Assembly: GCF_003054055.1 (NCBI RefSeq)
Contig: NZ_QBKI01000009.1
Location: forward strand, 62,001-126,000
DNA length: 64,000 nt
Source of the DNA: Pontibacter mucosus
GTDB lineage: Bacteria > Bacteroidota > Bacteroidia > Cytophagales > Hymenobacteraceae
Direction of reading: 5' to 3'
Shown here: positions 1 to 8,062 of the stretch, in pieces
How the letters are laid out: every line of letters starts with the position of its first letter
Position numbering within the stretch: the first letter of the stretch is position 1
Position numbers and translations under genes: made by a program
The notes under the pieces: model-generated
The model's database searches: none
The model's input: the letters and a program-made list of their open reading frames with translations, nothing else
Told to the model about the DNA's origin: nothing

Positions 1-126
1 AGCACGCACCCGAGCCCGGACAACCGTATCGAGAATATCCAGAAAACAGCCCGGGATAAAGGTTGCAGCACTTCCTCTGCCCCCGACAGCGACCTGGCCG
101 GTCTGAAAAGCGCCCTTGGCCTTTAA
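1..126 (+). CDS. M48-family metalloprotease, C-terminal fragment (cut by window edge)
   Basis: The frame is open from the first base to a TAA at 124-126 and encodes the last 41 residues of a protein that begins outside the window. It starts with STHPSPDNRIENI, the conserved segment that follows the zinc site in M48 (Ste24/HtpX/BepA-type) peptidases. The complete M48 protease at 9038-9850 has the matching segment THPNPGNRIARI near its own C-terminus, which supports the assignment. The rest of the tail is low in recognisable features. The zinc-binding HExxH is not in the window, so activity cannot be judged. Confidence 0.75.
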   Translation, partial: STHPSPDNRIENIQKTARDKGCSTSSAPDSDLAGLKSALGL

Positions 127-150
127 GCCGGAAACCTATAACCTACCAGA

Positions 151-175
151 AGCCTGCCCTTTCGGCGGGCTTTTG
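151..175 (+). terminator. Rho-independent terminator after the M48 fragment
   Basis: AGCCTGCC and GGCGGGCT form an 8-bp stem with one G-T pair around the loop CTTTC, followed by a T-rich run. It lies 25 bases after the protease stop codon. Confidence 0.75.
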
Positions 176-256
176 TGTTTCAGCAGGTCTGATGTAGCCC
201 CATCACCTGCAACTACGTTATAGCAGAAAAAGTATAAACCCGACCAGCGCTATACT

Positions 257-1402
257 ATGAAAAAGATAAAGAAACGCATCACGGAAACGATACTGAAGGG
301 AGAGGAGAAACTGGACCTGCTTACCTTTCAGCTAAAGAACAAGCTTAAACTGAACCGGCCCCTGCAGATTGTTACCTACCGCAGCTACGGCACGCCCGAT
401 CGACTTTACGTGAAGGGCCGCGTGCTGGTGGACAAGGGCATCCGGCAATCAGAGGAAACCGATACCACCTGGGAAAACCTGCTGAACATGTACCGGCGTT
501 TTGAGAGCGATGAGATACCCAATGCGCGGGTGCAACTGTGCCTGCAGAACCAGCTGCACGAGATAACCACCGATGTGGAAGGCTACTTTGTGCTGAACCT
601 GAAACCCGAGACACCGCTGCACCTGCAGGACATCTGGCACCCGATAGACGTGGAGTTGATTGAAGCGCCGGTGCATAGATTCGAACCTGGCATCACTGAG
701 ACGGCTTATGTGCTGGTGCCGCCGCCGGATGCAGAGTATGGCATCATCTCCGACATAGACGACACGATTGTGCGCACCGGCGCCACCAGCCTGCTGCAGA
801 CCGGCCGCAGCGTGCTCCTGAACAACGCCCACTCCCGCATCCCTTTCCACGGGGTGTCGCAGTTCTATAAAACACTGCAGTTGGGCCGTAACGGCAAGCG
901 CAACAACCCTTTCTTCTACGTGAGCAGCAGCCCCTGGAACAACTACGATCTGCTCTACCACTTCCTGGAGCTGAACGAGATACCGCAGGGCCCGCTCCTG
1001 CTCCGCGACTTCGGGATAGATGAAACCAAGCTGGGGCACTCCGACCACATGAGCCACAAGTATAAGGAGATAGAGAACATCCTGATCACCTACCCGCACC
1101 TGGATTTTATACTTATCGGCGACAGCGGGCAGCAGGACGCGCCTATTTACCACGAGGTGGTGAAGAACCACCCGGGCCGCATCATGGCCATCTATATCCG
1201 CGACGTGAACATTGCCAAGCGCACCCAGGCCGTAACCAAAATTGCCGACGAGTTGAAGGCCGGAGGTGAGGTGGAAATGGTGCTGGTAAAAGACACCGCT
1301 GCCGCTGCCGCACACGCCGCAGAAAAAGGTTATATATTGACCGAGGAGGTACAGGAGGTAGAGAAAGAGGCAGAACTGGACGAGGAAAACGATCCGGAAT
1401 AG
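257..1402 (+). CDS. App1/DUF2183-family phosphatase domain protein
   Basis: The protein has 381 residues. The C-terminal two thirds carry the App1 (DUF2183) signature: D166-I-D-D-T, the HAD-like catalytic box, then a VSSSPWN segment and GDSGQQD, as in the yeast actin-patch phosphatidate phosphatase App1 and its bacterial relatives. The N-terminal part (about residues 30-150) looks like a beta-sandwich domain, as is usual in bacterial members. No signal peptide is seen, so a cytoplasmic or membrane-surface role is likely. In yeast App1 dephosphorylates phosphatidic acid; the substrate of bacterial homologues is not established. The last 60 residues are Ala/Glu-rich. The gene stands alone, with AAGTATA motifs just upstream and directly after the stop. 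The family call is firm; the substrate is unknown. Confidence 0.88.
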   Translation: MKKIKKRITETILKGEEKLDLLTFQLKNKLKLNRPLQIVTYRSYGTPDRLYVKGRVLVDKGIRQSEETDTTWENLLNMYRRFESDEIPNARVQLCLQNQLHEITTDVEGYFVLNLKPETPLHLQDIWHPIDVELIEAPVHRFEPGITETAYVLVPPPDAEYGIISDIDDTIVRTGATSLLQTGRSVLLNNAHSRIPFHGVSQFYKTLQLGRNGKRNNPFFYVSSSPWNNYDLLYHFLELNEIPQGPLLLRDFGIDETKLGHSDHMSHKYKEIENILITYPHLDFILIGDSGQQDAPIYHEVVKNHPGRIMAIYIRDVNIAKRTQAVTKIADELKAGGEVEMVLVKDTAAAAAHAAEKGYILTEEVQEVEKEAELDEENDPE

Positions 1403-1553
1403 GAAGTATAAATTATCTCCACAATAGCGCCCGGCTCCCGGAAAATATACCTGGGGCCGGGCGCTATTTGTACTTCCGGGAAGTATAAGCCTAACTAAAA
1501 GCATGCCTGCTGCCGTACAAGGCACCATATACTTTACCACATACTATTTGCCT

Positions 1554-3215
1554 ATGCACCCTATCATAACCCAAGAACTCTGGTATAAGAATGCCATCAT
1601 CTACAGCCTCGACCTGGAAACGTTTATGGACTACAACGGCGACGGCGTAGGCGACTTTCAGGGGCTGACCCGCCGCCTGGACTACCTGCATGCCCTGGGC
1701 GTGGATACGCTCTGGCTGGCTCCCTTTCAACCCACCCCCAACCAGGACAACGGCTACGATATCAAGGATTACTACGGAGTGGATCCGCGACACGGCTCCT
1801 CGGGCAACTTTGTGGAGTTCATGCACCAGGCCAACAAGCGCGGCATGAAGGTAATTATCGATTTAGTGGCCAACCATACTTCCATCGAGCACCCCTGGTT
1901 TCAGGATGCGCGCAGCAGCAAGGATGCCAAGCACCGCGATTGGTACGTGTGGTCTGAGGAAAAGCCGGCAGACTGGGACGAGGGCATGGTATTCCCGGGC
2001 GTGCAGAAATCCACCTGGACTTATGACAACAAAGCGAAGGCCTACTACCACCACCGCTTCTACAAATTTCAGCCGGACCTGAACATGGACAACCCGGAGG
2101 TGCGCGCCGAGATAAACCGCATCGTGGGTTTCTGGCTGGAGCTGGGCGTGGCCGGGTTCCGGGTGGATGCCGTGCCGTTTATGCTCGAGTCGCACCAAGG
2201 TGGCAAGCAGAACCCCAAGTATAACTTTGACTACCTGCGCGACCTGCGCCGTTTCCTGCAATGGCGCAAGGGCGATGCCGTGCTGCTGGGTGAGGCCAAT
2301 GTGCTGCCCAAAGAGAGCAAGGAATACTTCGGCTATGAGGGCAGCGGCATTCAACTCATGTTTAATTTTTACGTGAACCAGTACATGTTCTATGCCCTGG
2401 CCACCGCCGATATTGAACCGCTGAAGGAAGCGCTGGAGGCCACCCGCATCACCTTCCCCACCTCGCAATGGGCGCACTTCCTGCGCAACCACGACGAGCT
2501 GGACCTGGGCCGCCTGACCGAGGAGCAGCGCCAGAAAGTGTTTGACAGGTTTGGCCCGGAGGAACATATGCAGCTCTACCACCGGGGCATTCGCCGGCGC
2601 CTCTCCCCCATGCTCGGCAACCGGCAGCAGACCGAGCTGGCCTACAGCCTGATGTTCTCCCTGCCGGGCACCCCCGTTATCCGCTACGGCGATGAGATTG
2701 GGATGGGAGACAACCTGGAGCTGAAGGAACGCGACGCCGTGCGCACCCCCATGCAATGGTCAGGTGACAAGCAGGCGGGCTTTTCGGAGGCCGACAAACT
2801 GGTGCATCCTGTCATTGATGAAGGCCCTTACGCCTACCATCATGTTAATGTAGAGACACAGCGCCGCACTCCTGACTCCCTGCTGAACTGGATGACAACC
2901 ATGATCCGGCTGCGCCACGAATGCACCGAAATAGGCTGGGGCGATTGGAAGCTACTGGAAACGGGCAATAAGTATATCCTTGGCATGCACTACACCTGGC
3001 AGGATAGCTCTTTGCTTATTTTCCATAACTTTGATGAAAAGGCGCATGAGGTAATACTGGACCAGAAGGAGCACAAAGAACACCGCCTGATAGATCTGAT
3101 GAAGAATGTAGAGAGCCATGCCGATGAAAAGGGCAGGCACTGCATCACCCTGGAGGCTTACGGCTACCGCTGGTTCCGCACAGCCGACCTGAGCCACCTG
3201 CTGCAGAAGGGGTAA
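1554..3215 (+). CDS. GH13 alpha-amylase-family enzyme, trehalose-synthase-like
   Basis: A (beta/alpha)8 glycoside hydrolase family 13 protein of about 553 residues. The opening WYKNAIIYSLDLETF and DYNGDGVGDFQGL match trehalose synthase (maltose alpha-D-glucosyltransferase) and oligo-1,6-glucosidase relatives. All GH13 hallmarks are present: DLVANHTS, the nucleophile Asp205 in GFRVDAVPF, the acid/base Glu247 in LLGEANV, and Asp314 in LRNHDELD. The C-terminal part is a short beta domain; there is no fused maltokinase. The frame is open back to an ATG at 1503, but the family normally begins just before WYKNAIIY, so the ATG at 1554 is preferred. The likely role is interconversion of maltose and trehalose or hydrolysis of alpha-glucosides in the cytoplasm. 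Subfamily assignment is uncertain. Confidence 0.85.
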   Translation: MHPIITQELWYKNAIIYSLDLETFMDYNGDGVGDFQGLTRRLDYLHALGVDTLWLAPFQPTPNQDNGYDIKDYYGVDPRHGSSGNFVEFMHQANKRGMKVIIDLVANHTSIEHPWFQDARSSKDAKHRDWYVWSEEKPADWDEGMVFPGVQKSTWTYDNKAKAYYHHRFYKFQPDLNMDNPEVRAEINRIVGFWLELGVAGFRVDAVPFMLESHQGGKQNPKYNFDYLRDLRRFLQWRKGDAVLLGEANVLPKESKEYFGYEGSGIQLMFNFYVNQYMFYALATADIEPLKEALEATRITFPTSQWAHFLRNHDELDLGRLTEEQRQKVFDRFGPEEHMQLYHRGIRRRLSPMLGNRQQTELAYSLMFSLPGTPVIRYGDEIGMGDNLELKERDAVRTPMQWSGDKQAGFSEADKLVHPVIDEGPYAYHHVNVETQRRTPDSLLNWMTTMIRLRHECTEIGWGDWKLLETGNKYILGMHYTWQDSSLLIFHNFDEKAHEVILDQKEHKEHRLIDLMKNVESHADEKGRHCITLEAYGYRWFRTADLSHLLQKG

Positions 3216-3259
3216 GCTGAAGTAAAGTATAAACTGGCAAGCCAAGCAACAGACGAATT

Positions 3260-3775
3260 ATGAGCAGAGCATTTGTAAAGGAAGATGACGCCGGAGAACC
3301 GCCTATTGTGCCACCACGCGCTGCGCTGCCTCCCGGCGTGCCCAACTACGTAACCCCGGCCGGACTGGAGCTGCTACGGGCAGAGCTGTCTGAACTAGAG
3401 GCTGCCCGCACTAAAGCCGAGAGCAACCGTGAAGACGAGGCAAACCGCACCCGCCAGTTAACCATTCTGAATGCCCAAATCAGTGCCCTGAACGAGCGCC
3501 TGGCAAGCGCCCGTGTGATAGATCCGGCCAATCAGACCGAGGGGGAGGTCAGGTTTGGCGCGACCGTAACGCTTAAAACCATCAAAGGGCCAAAGCCGGG
3601 CATGGTGCGCACCTTCACGATTGTAGGGGTGGACGAGGCCGATGTGGCAGCAGGCAAAATAGCGTTCGTAGCTCCGATTGCCAAAGCTGTGATAGGTACC
3701 AAGGCTGGTGAAACAGCCACTCTGAAGCTGGGAAGAAATGAGGAGCTCGTGGAGGTGGTAAGGGTTGTTTATTAA
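3260..3775 (+). CDS. GreA/GreB-family transcription elongation factor
   Basis: The protein has 171 residues with the Gre layout. An N-terminal coiled coil (about residues 30-95, rich in Glu, Ala, Arg and Leu) would reach into the RNA polymerase secondary channel. A C-terminal FKBP-like domain (about 100-171) follows, with RFGATVTLKTIKG and KAVIGTKAGETATLKL matching the GreA_GreB family. The start MSRAFVKEDD resembles the GreB/Rnk-type N-terminus rather than classical GreA. Such factors stimulate cleavage of backtracked RNA. It lies 44 bases after the GH13 gene on the same strand and may share its transcript. Assignment to GreA or GreB proper is not claimed. Confidence 0.85.
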   Translation: MSRAFVKEDDAGEPPIVPPRAALPPGVPNYVTPAGLELLRAELSELEAARTKAESNREDEANRTRQLTILNAQISALNERLASARVIDPANQTEGEVRFGATVTLKTIKGPKPGMVRTFTIVGVDEADVAAGKIAFVAPIAKAVIGTKAGETATLKLGRNEELVEVVRVVY

Positions 3776-3847
3776 CAGGGATGAGTGTTGCTGGTCACAG
3801 GCGATTTTATACTTCAGATTAAACTTCCATAGCCGCTGCCTCGCCCA

Positions 3848-3892
3848 CTGGCGCGAGTTTAGCACGCTGTTCCGGACATCCTTGTCCGGAAC
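3848..3892. repeat. REP-like unit 1 with 10-bp perfect hairpin
   Basis: The unit begins CTGGCGCGAGTTT (3848-3860), the same 13-mer that begins unit 2 at 3975. It ends in a hairpin of GTTCCGGACA (3869-3878) and TGTCCGGAAC (3883-3892) with loop TCCT. Confidence 0.7.
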
Positions 3893-3974
3893 TACTTCTG
3901 CTGCGTTCTTGCAAGTCCGCGTAACTTATACTTCCATACTTGCCGGCTTATACTTTCTTCGCAATCCGCCATCG

Positions 3975-4028
3975 CTGGCGCGAGTTTGCAACTCGTGCCT
4001 ACCCTTGGTGTTGGGTTTGCAACCCAAC
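3975..4028. repeat. REP-like unit 2 with two hairpins, both with loop TGC
   Basis: It starts with the CTGGCGCGAGTTT 13-mer shared with unit 1. Hairpin A is GGCGCGAGTT and AACTCGTGCC (3977-3999, one wobble pair). Hairpin B is GTTGGGTT and AACCCAAC (4010-4028, perfect). Both close on the trinucleotide TGC. Confidence 0.7.
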
Positions 4029-4453
4029 TGGCTTGAAAAGCCATACTTTACACCTTGGCTATACTTTTATACTTGCTGGTTTATACTTGCCAGTTTATAC
4101 TTTCCTAGCCGCCACTTCCCGCAACCTGAACCAAGCTATCCTTACTAGCTGCCGTTCCTCCTCCAGCCCCACTTGCCTACAGTTTCATTTCATTCTTTCT
4201 GCTCTCAAGCCCGAGAGGGCTCGTCCTCGGGCATCGCGCTGCTTTCGCTTCCTGCCCTCGTGCCTCGGGCTGCCTCGCTTGCGCTCGTCACCGGAACCTC
4301 TCGAGGCGCTCAACCCAAAGGCTGGGAACCATTCGATAGCCACGGCCCTTGCTATGCAACAAGTATAGACTGTCCCCTTGAGGACAAGTGAGAACGGGAG
4401 TTCGAAACTTGCGAGCAAAGTTCAATAGGGGTGTTAATCGTTAACCGATAATT

Positions 4454-4480
4454 CCCCTCTCGGGAGGGGCAAGGGGTGGG
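4454..4480. repeat. Hairpin repeat element, GGGGTGG type
   Basis: CCCCTC and GAGGGG pair around TCGG (4454-4469) and are followed by CAAGGGGTGGG. A related element lies at 4566-4600. Confidence 0.6.
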
Positions 4481-4494
4481 TTTATACGTTGTAG

Positions 4495-4514
4495 GGACAG
4501 GTCGAGACCTGTCC
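4495..4514. repeat. Perfect 9-bp inverted repeat
   Basis: GGACAGGTC (4495-4503) and GACCTGTCC (4506-4514) are separated by GA. It belongs to the hairpin cluster in this gene-free stretch. Confidence 0.6.
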
Positions 4515-4565
4515 GCGCAAGGACGCTGGCAACGAAGATTATACTTTGGAGAAAGTAATTACAGG

Positions 4566-4600
4566 CTCCCCGCCTTAGCTAAGGAAGGGCCAGGGGTGGT
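4566..4600. repeat. Second GGGGTGG-type repeat element
   Basis: A short palindrome CCTTAGCTAAGG (4573-4584) is followed by AAGGGCCAGGGGTGG. The order, hairpin then GGGGTGG, and the spacing resemble the element at 4454-4480, so the two are probably copies of one family. Confidence 0.5.
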
Positions 4601-4738
4601 TGGACCCGGTTAATACAAAACGCCTCCATGTCCGTGGTAACCGGCAGTTCAGCAAGGTGACTTATAGGCGCGACGACAGTAGCTACAACCGGCCACAAGT
4701 ATACACCCATCGTCCGCCCATTAAAAACCCACAACACC

Positions 4739-5206
4739 TCAGCTCGAATGATCGGCAATAATTCGCCAGCCCTCAGGGAATTTCCGGAAGATAACAGAGA
4801 AATGCCCCTCCAAATCACCCTTTTCCGCATCACGCTGCAGGTGCCATTTTCCTACCACCAACATCGTTTCCGGCGATAGCTGGCGAAACTCCTTCAGGTC
4901 GAAGGCGAGCTTGCCCATGGCCGAGACATCGGGGTAGCCGCGTTTGTAGTTGTCCAGGGTGGGTTGCCAGCCGTAGGTGAGCCCCCGCGAGCCGATAAAC
5001 AGCAGTGAATCGGATTTCCAGTAGCCTTGCATGTAGCACTCCAGGTCGCCGGCGCTCCAACAGGCAGCCTGCTCCTCCAGCACCTGGCGCACCGCTGCTG
5101 TGGAATCGGCGTTTTGTTCTGCAGTAGCCTCGCTTTTCTGGCTTGGTTGGCAGGCGCTTATACTTAGCATGCCAAAAGCCAGCAGGGTGTAAAGCTTATT
5201 TCTCAT
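4739..5206 (-). CDS. Secreted lipoprotein with SnoaL/DUF4440-like fold
   Basis: The start chosen at 5206 gives 155 residues beginning MRNKLYTLLAFGMLSISACQ, a lipoprotein signal peptide with a clear lipobox (SISAC). An in-frame extension upstream would bury the signal and is rejected. The mature part (AVRQVLEEQAACWSAGDLE, then MQGYWKSDSLLFIGS, VVGKWHL and GWRIIADHSS) matches the NTF2-like DUF4440/SnoaL group, small alpha+beta barrels whose function is usually unknown. The start codon overlaps the last 11 bases of mtgA (ATGAGAAATAA), so the two genes are translationally coupled. A periplasmic role is inferred from the signal alone. Confidence 0.82.
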   Translation of the reverse strand: MRNKLYTLLAFGMLSISACQPSQKSEATAEQNADSTAAVRQVLEEQAACWSAGDLECYMQGYWKSDSLLFIGSRGLTYGWQPTLDNYKRGYPDVSAMGKLAFDLKEFRQLSPETMLVVGKWHLQRDAEKGDLEGHFSVIFRKFPEGWRIIADHSS

Positions 5207-5930
5207 CTTTTGCGGGTAAAATGTCCAGGATATAGGTAGTGCCCCCCAGGCGGCCCATCGCACGGGCAATCCAGACACGGCGGGACAAAACATAACCAGA
5301 AGGCTTTCTGGCGGAGTACTTCACCGGGTTAGGCAATACGGCTGCCAGAAGAGAGGCCTCCCAGCGGCCCACCTCGCTGGCCGGCTTTTTAAAGTATGCC
5401 TGCGAGGCCGCCTCTACCCCAAAAACGCCATCTCCCATCTCGGCAATGTTCAGGTATACTTCCAGGATGCGTTGCTTGCCCCACAGCACCTCAATTAACA
5501 CGGTAAAGTATGCCTCCACCGCCTTACGCAGGTAGCTGCGGCCATGCCATAGAAAAACATTCTTGGCTACCTGCTGGCTGATGGTACTGCCGCCGCGCAC
5601 CCTTCCCCCCTTCTGGTTTCGCTTGAAGGCATCCGAAATGGCATCAAAGTCGAACCCGTTGTGCTCCAGGAACTTTTGATCCTCAGAGGCGACCACGGCC
5701 AGCGGCAACTGCGGCGACATTTCCTCCAGGGATACGAATTTATACTTTATACTTGGATCTTCTTTACCGGCCGCTCCCGCCTCGGCGCGGCGCTTGAGCA
5801 TGTGCAGGGTGGCCGGCGGCGCTACCCAGCGGTACACCAGCACCCATGCCACGCTTATCAGGAAAAGGCTGAGTATCAGTTTCACGAACAGCAGCTTCAG
5901 CTGCCTAAGCCCCAGTCTGTTTTTTGCCAT
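5196..5930 (-). CDS. mtgA: Monofunctional peptidoglycan glycosyltransferase MtgA
   Basis: The protein has 244 residues. An N-terminal membrane anchor (about residues 12-35) is followed by one GT51 domain without a transpeptidase domain, the usual MtgA size and layout. GT51 motifs are intact: VASEDQKFLEHNGFD with the catalytic glutamate, GGSTISQQVAKN, and KQRILEVYLNIAEMGDGVFG. It polymerises lipid II into glycan strands at the outer face of the inner membrane. It is followed by an overlapping DUF4440-like lipoprotein gene. A TAnnTTTG-type -7 element lies 24 bases upstream of the start. Confidence 0.93.
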   Translation of the reverse strand: MAKNRLGLRQLKLLFVKLILSLFLISVAWVLVYRWVAPPATLHMLKRRAEAGAAGKEDPSIKYKFVSLEEMSPQLPLAVVASEDQKFLEHNGFDFDAISDAFKRNQKGGRVRGGSTISQQVAKNVFLWHGRSYLRKAVEAYFTVLIEVLWGKQRILEVYLNIAEMGDGVFGVEAASQAYFKKPASEVGRWEASLLAAVLPNPVKYSARKPSGYVLSRRVWIARAMGRLGGTTYILDILPAKDEK

Positions 5931-5953
5931 TCAGGTGCAAATCTTAATGACCG

Positions 5954-5961
5954 CAAAGGTA
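5954..5961 (-). promoter_or_regulatory. Candidate Bacteroidota -7 promoter element for mtgA
   Basis: Read on the minus strand it is TACCTTTG, a full match to TAnnTTTG, 24 bases before the mtgA ATG. No clear -33 TTTG was found at the expected distance. Confidence 0.5.
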
Positions 5962-6070
5962 AGGAGTTTGCCATATTTTCCTACTCCCGCCAACGCAAGC
6001 CGGGCCTGGCGCGTAGGCTAAAATCAGATATCCATCGAATTCCGAGCCATCAAGTATAAAATCACAACCT

Positions 6071-6712
6071 ATGTCCGACACGAAGTACCTGCCGATGTTT
6101 CCGCTCAACATTGTTGTTTTCCCGAACGAAAAACTCAACCTGCATATATTTGAGCCCCGTTACAAGCAACTCGTGCTGGACTGCGTGGAGAATGAAAAGA
6201 CCTTCGGCATCCCTACCTATATACAGGGCGGCGTGGGCGTGTACGGCACGGAGGTGGAGATTCTGAACATCGAGAAAAAGTATGACAACGGGGAAATGGA
6301 CATCCGCACCAGGGGGCTTCATATCTTCAAGATTCTTAACTTTGACAAAATGGCCCCGGGCAGGCTGTATGCCGGTGGCGAGGTGGAGATGCTGCAAAAC
6401 AGCACCGACGAGGAAATTGTCACCAAGCTGAAAATACGGGAACTGCTGGAGCAGCTGTATGAAACCCTGGGGCTGGGGAATTTATACCTGGAGCTGCCGG
6501 AGGACTTCACCAGTTACGACATCGGGCACCAGCTGGGCTTTAACCTGGAGCAGGAGTACGCGTTGCTGCAGCTGGCCAGCGAGGCAGACCGACAGGAGCT
6601 GATTCTGCTTCACCTGCAGCACATCATGCCCCTGTTGCTCGAAACCGAAAAGCTGAAGGAGCGCGTGCGGCTGAACGGGCACTTTAAAAACCTGACGCCT
6701 CCAAATTTTTAG
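6071..6712 (+). CDS. Lon protease substrate-binding-domain (LON/PUA-like) protein
   Basis: The protein has 213 residues and consists almost entirely of the N-terminal domain found in Lon proteases, without the AAA+ or protease parts. It starts with LPMFPLNIVVFPNEKLNLHI and FEPRYKQLV, the signature of PF02190, and ends in a helical segment (about 140-213) with LLQLASEADRQELILLHLQ, as in stand-alone LON-domain proteins. It is probably cytoplasmic. The function of stand-alone members is not established; substrate or peptide binding is inferred from the fold. It runs on the plus strand, 23 bases before the phosphoesterase gene, and likely shares its transcript. Confidence 0.87.
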   Translation: MSDTKYLPMFPLNIVVFPNEKLNLHIFEPRYKQLVLDCVENEKTFGIPTYIQGGVGVYGTEVEILNIEKKYDNGEMDIRTRGLHIFKILNFDKMAPGRLYAGGEVEMLQNSTDEEIVTKLKIRELLEQLYETLGLGNLYLELPEDFTSYDIGHQLGFNLEQEYALLQLASEADRQELILLHLQHIMPLLLETEKLKERVRLNGHFKNLTPPNF

Positions 6713-6735
6713 ATTACCTGCGCTGTTTATACTTT

Positions 6736-7917
6736 ATGCTGGTATACTTTCTAATTATAGTTCCGGTACTGGCGCTCTCGTTCATGGCCTTCAGCTACTG
6801 GCAGGAACGGGCGTACAGGCGCAAGCCTTTTTACCGGCTGTCGGACGTGGGCTGGCAGCGGCATGCCCCGCCTCCGGACACGGAACTGCTGCACTCCGTG
6901 GCGCTGCTGGGCGATATTGGCGCTGTTGCGACCGACGGTAGTGACCCGGTAATGCGCATGGTGCAGCATTGGCAGCAGCAAGCCGGCGACAAGGGAACGA
7001 TGGTCTTTCTGGGCGACAACATCTACCCCATTGGCTTGCCGGAGGTCGGCAACCGCCACCGCGACACCGCCGAGGCGCGACTCAATACGCTGCTCCAAAG
7101 TATAAAAAGCTATCCGGGACAGGGTATTTTTCTGGGCGGCAACCACGATTGGCTGAAAGGCCGTGAGGGTGGCCATGAGCAGCTGCTGCGGCAGGAAAGG
7201 TACGTGCTGGAGCACCTGCAACAGCCTAACAGTTACCTCCCCCCGAATGGCTGCCCGGGTCCCTCCTGCCTGCAACTGGCCGAGGGGTTACTCTTGGTAG
7301 TGATTAACACGCAGTGGTTTGTGCAGCGCGGGTTTAAGCCGCTTGGCAGCAAGTATGGCTGCCCCTATTCCGATATCGAGGAGTTTTTCCTGAGCCTGAA
7401 CAAGCTGCTCAAACGCAATACCCACCAGCGGGTGCTCATCGTGGGGCATCACCCCTTGTACAGCAACGCCCTGCACGGAGGCAAGTTCACCATTAAACAG
7501 CACCTGTTTCCGCTCACGGCCCTGCACAAGCGCTTCCTCATTCCGCTTCCCATTTTTGGCTCCGTGTACCCCTTTTACCGGAAGATGTTTGGCGCCTACG
7601 AGGATATGTCGCACCGCAAGTATAAAAAGATGCGCAAGCGCCTGCTCCGAATCTTCCATAAGTTCGACAACCTGATTTACGTGGGTGGGCACGACCACAA
7701 CCTGCAGCATTTCGAGGTGCAGGGAAACCACTACATCGTGAGCGGCTCGGGCAGCAAGCTGGCCTTCGTGAAAAAAGGGGGCCGGGCCACCTTCGCGGTT
7801 GAGGCGCTGGGCTTTTTTGTGATCAACTACTACAGCAACGGGCAGGTATGGATGGAGTGCCGCATCACCTCAGACACATCGGAAGCTGGTCTGGTAGTGT
7901 TCCGAAAGCAAGTATGA
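6736..7917 (+). CDS. Membrane-anchored calcineurin-like metallophosphoesterase
   Basis: The protein has 393 residues. Residues 1-20 are strongly hydrophobic and form a membrane anchor or uncleaved signal. The metallophosphoesterase metal ligands follow in order: LLGDIGAV, FLGDNIYP (GDN), GGNHDWLKG (GNHD), VGHHPLYS (GHHP) and GGHDHNLQ (GHDH). The catalytic core is therefore complete. The layout resembles secreted or periplasmic acid-phosphatase-like members of Bacteroidota; the substrate is unknown. It follows the LON-domain gene by 23 bases and converges with the lipid kinase gene, with an inverted-motif hairpin between them. Confidence 0.87.
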   Translation: MLVYFLIIVPVLALSFMAFSYWQERAYRRKPFYRLSDVGWQRHAPPPDTELLHSVALLGDIGAVATDGSDPVMRMVQHWQQQAGDKGTMVFLGDNIYPIGLPEVGNRHRDTAEARLNTLLQSIKSYPGQGIFLGGNHDWLKGREGGHEQLLRQERYVLEHLQQPNSYLPPNGCPGPSCLQLAEGLLLVVINTQWFVQRGFKPLGSKYGCPYSDIEEFFLSLNKLLKRNTHQRVLIVGHHPLYSNALHGGKFTIKQHLFPLTALHKRFLIPLPIFGSVYPFYRKMFGAYEDMSHRKYKKMRKRLLRIFHKFDNLIYVGGHDHNLQHFEVQGNHYIVSGSGSKLAFVKKGGRATFAVEALGFFVINYYSNGQVWMECRITSDTSEAGLVVFRKQV

Positions 7918-8012
7918 CCAGTGATGAAGTGATGAAGGAGATTTTAATGATAGCAGGGATTCCAGTCCGGCATACTTCCAGGTAACATCCATTCTTGCAG
8001 CACCCATCATTC

Positions 8013-8041
8013 AAAGTATAAAATGAGTGGATTTATACTTT
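8013..8041. terminator. Hairpin of two inverted AAGTATA motifs between convergent genes
   Basis: AAAGTATAAA (8013-8022) and TTTATACTTT (8032-8041) form a perfect 10-bp AT-rich stem with a 9-base loop. It sits between the convergent phosphoesterase and lipid kinase genes, where a bidirectional terminator is expected, though the stem lacks the usual GC content. Confidence 0.45.
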
Positions 8042-8062
8042 ACTTCCTGCCTTCATGCCGGC

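Larger units (their letters stand above)
3776..4738. other. Gene-free stretch rich in hairpin repeats
   Basis: About 960 bases between a plus-strand gene and a minus-strand gene hold no convincing coding sequence. Short frames here have atypical composition and run through the repeats. The stretch contains at least five separate perfect or near-perfect hairpins (listed separately), six TATACTT motifs between 3920 and 4110, and two related GGGGTGG-type elements. It looks like an accumulation site for REP-like or miniature repeats. Confidence 0.75.

Noticed and set aside
449..1540. Long open frame (363 codons) on the minus strand opposite the App1-type gene
   Set aside because: It runs antisense through a well-supported gene, its product has no family resemblance or sensible composition, and such frames arise from codon bias. 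The same goes for minus-strand frames at 1863-2756, 14464-15231 and 15352-16143.
3765..4391. Short plus-strand frames in the gene-free stretch after the Gre factor gene
   Set aside because: They run through the hairpin repeats, are rich in Ser, Pro and Cys, and have no start signal or recognised domain.
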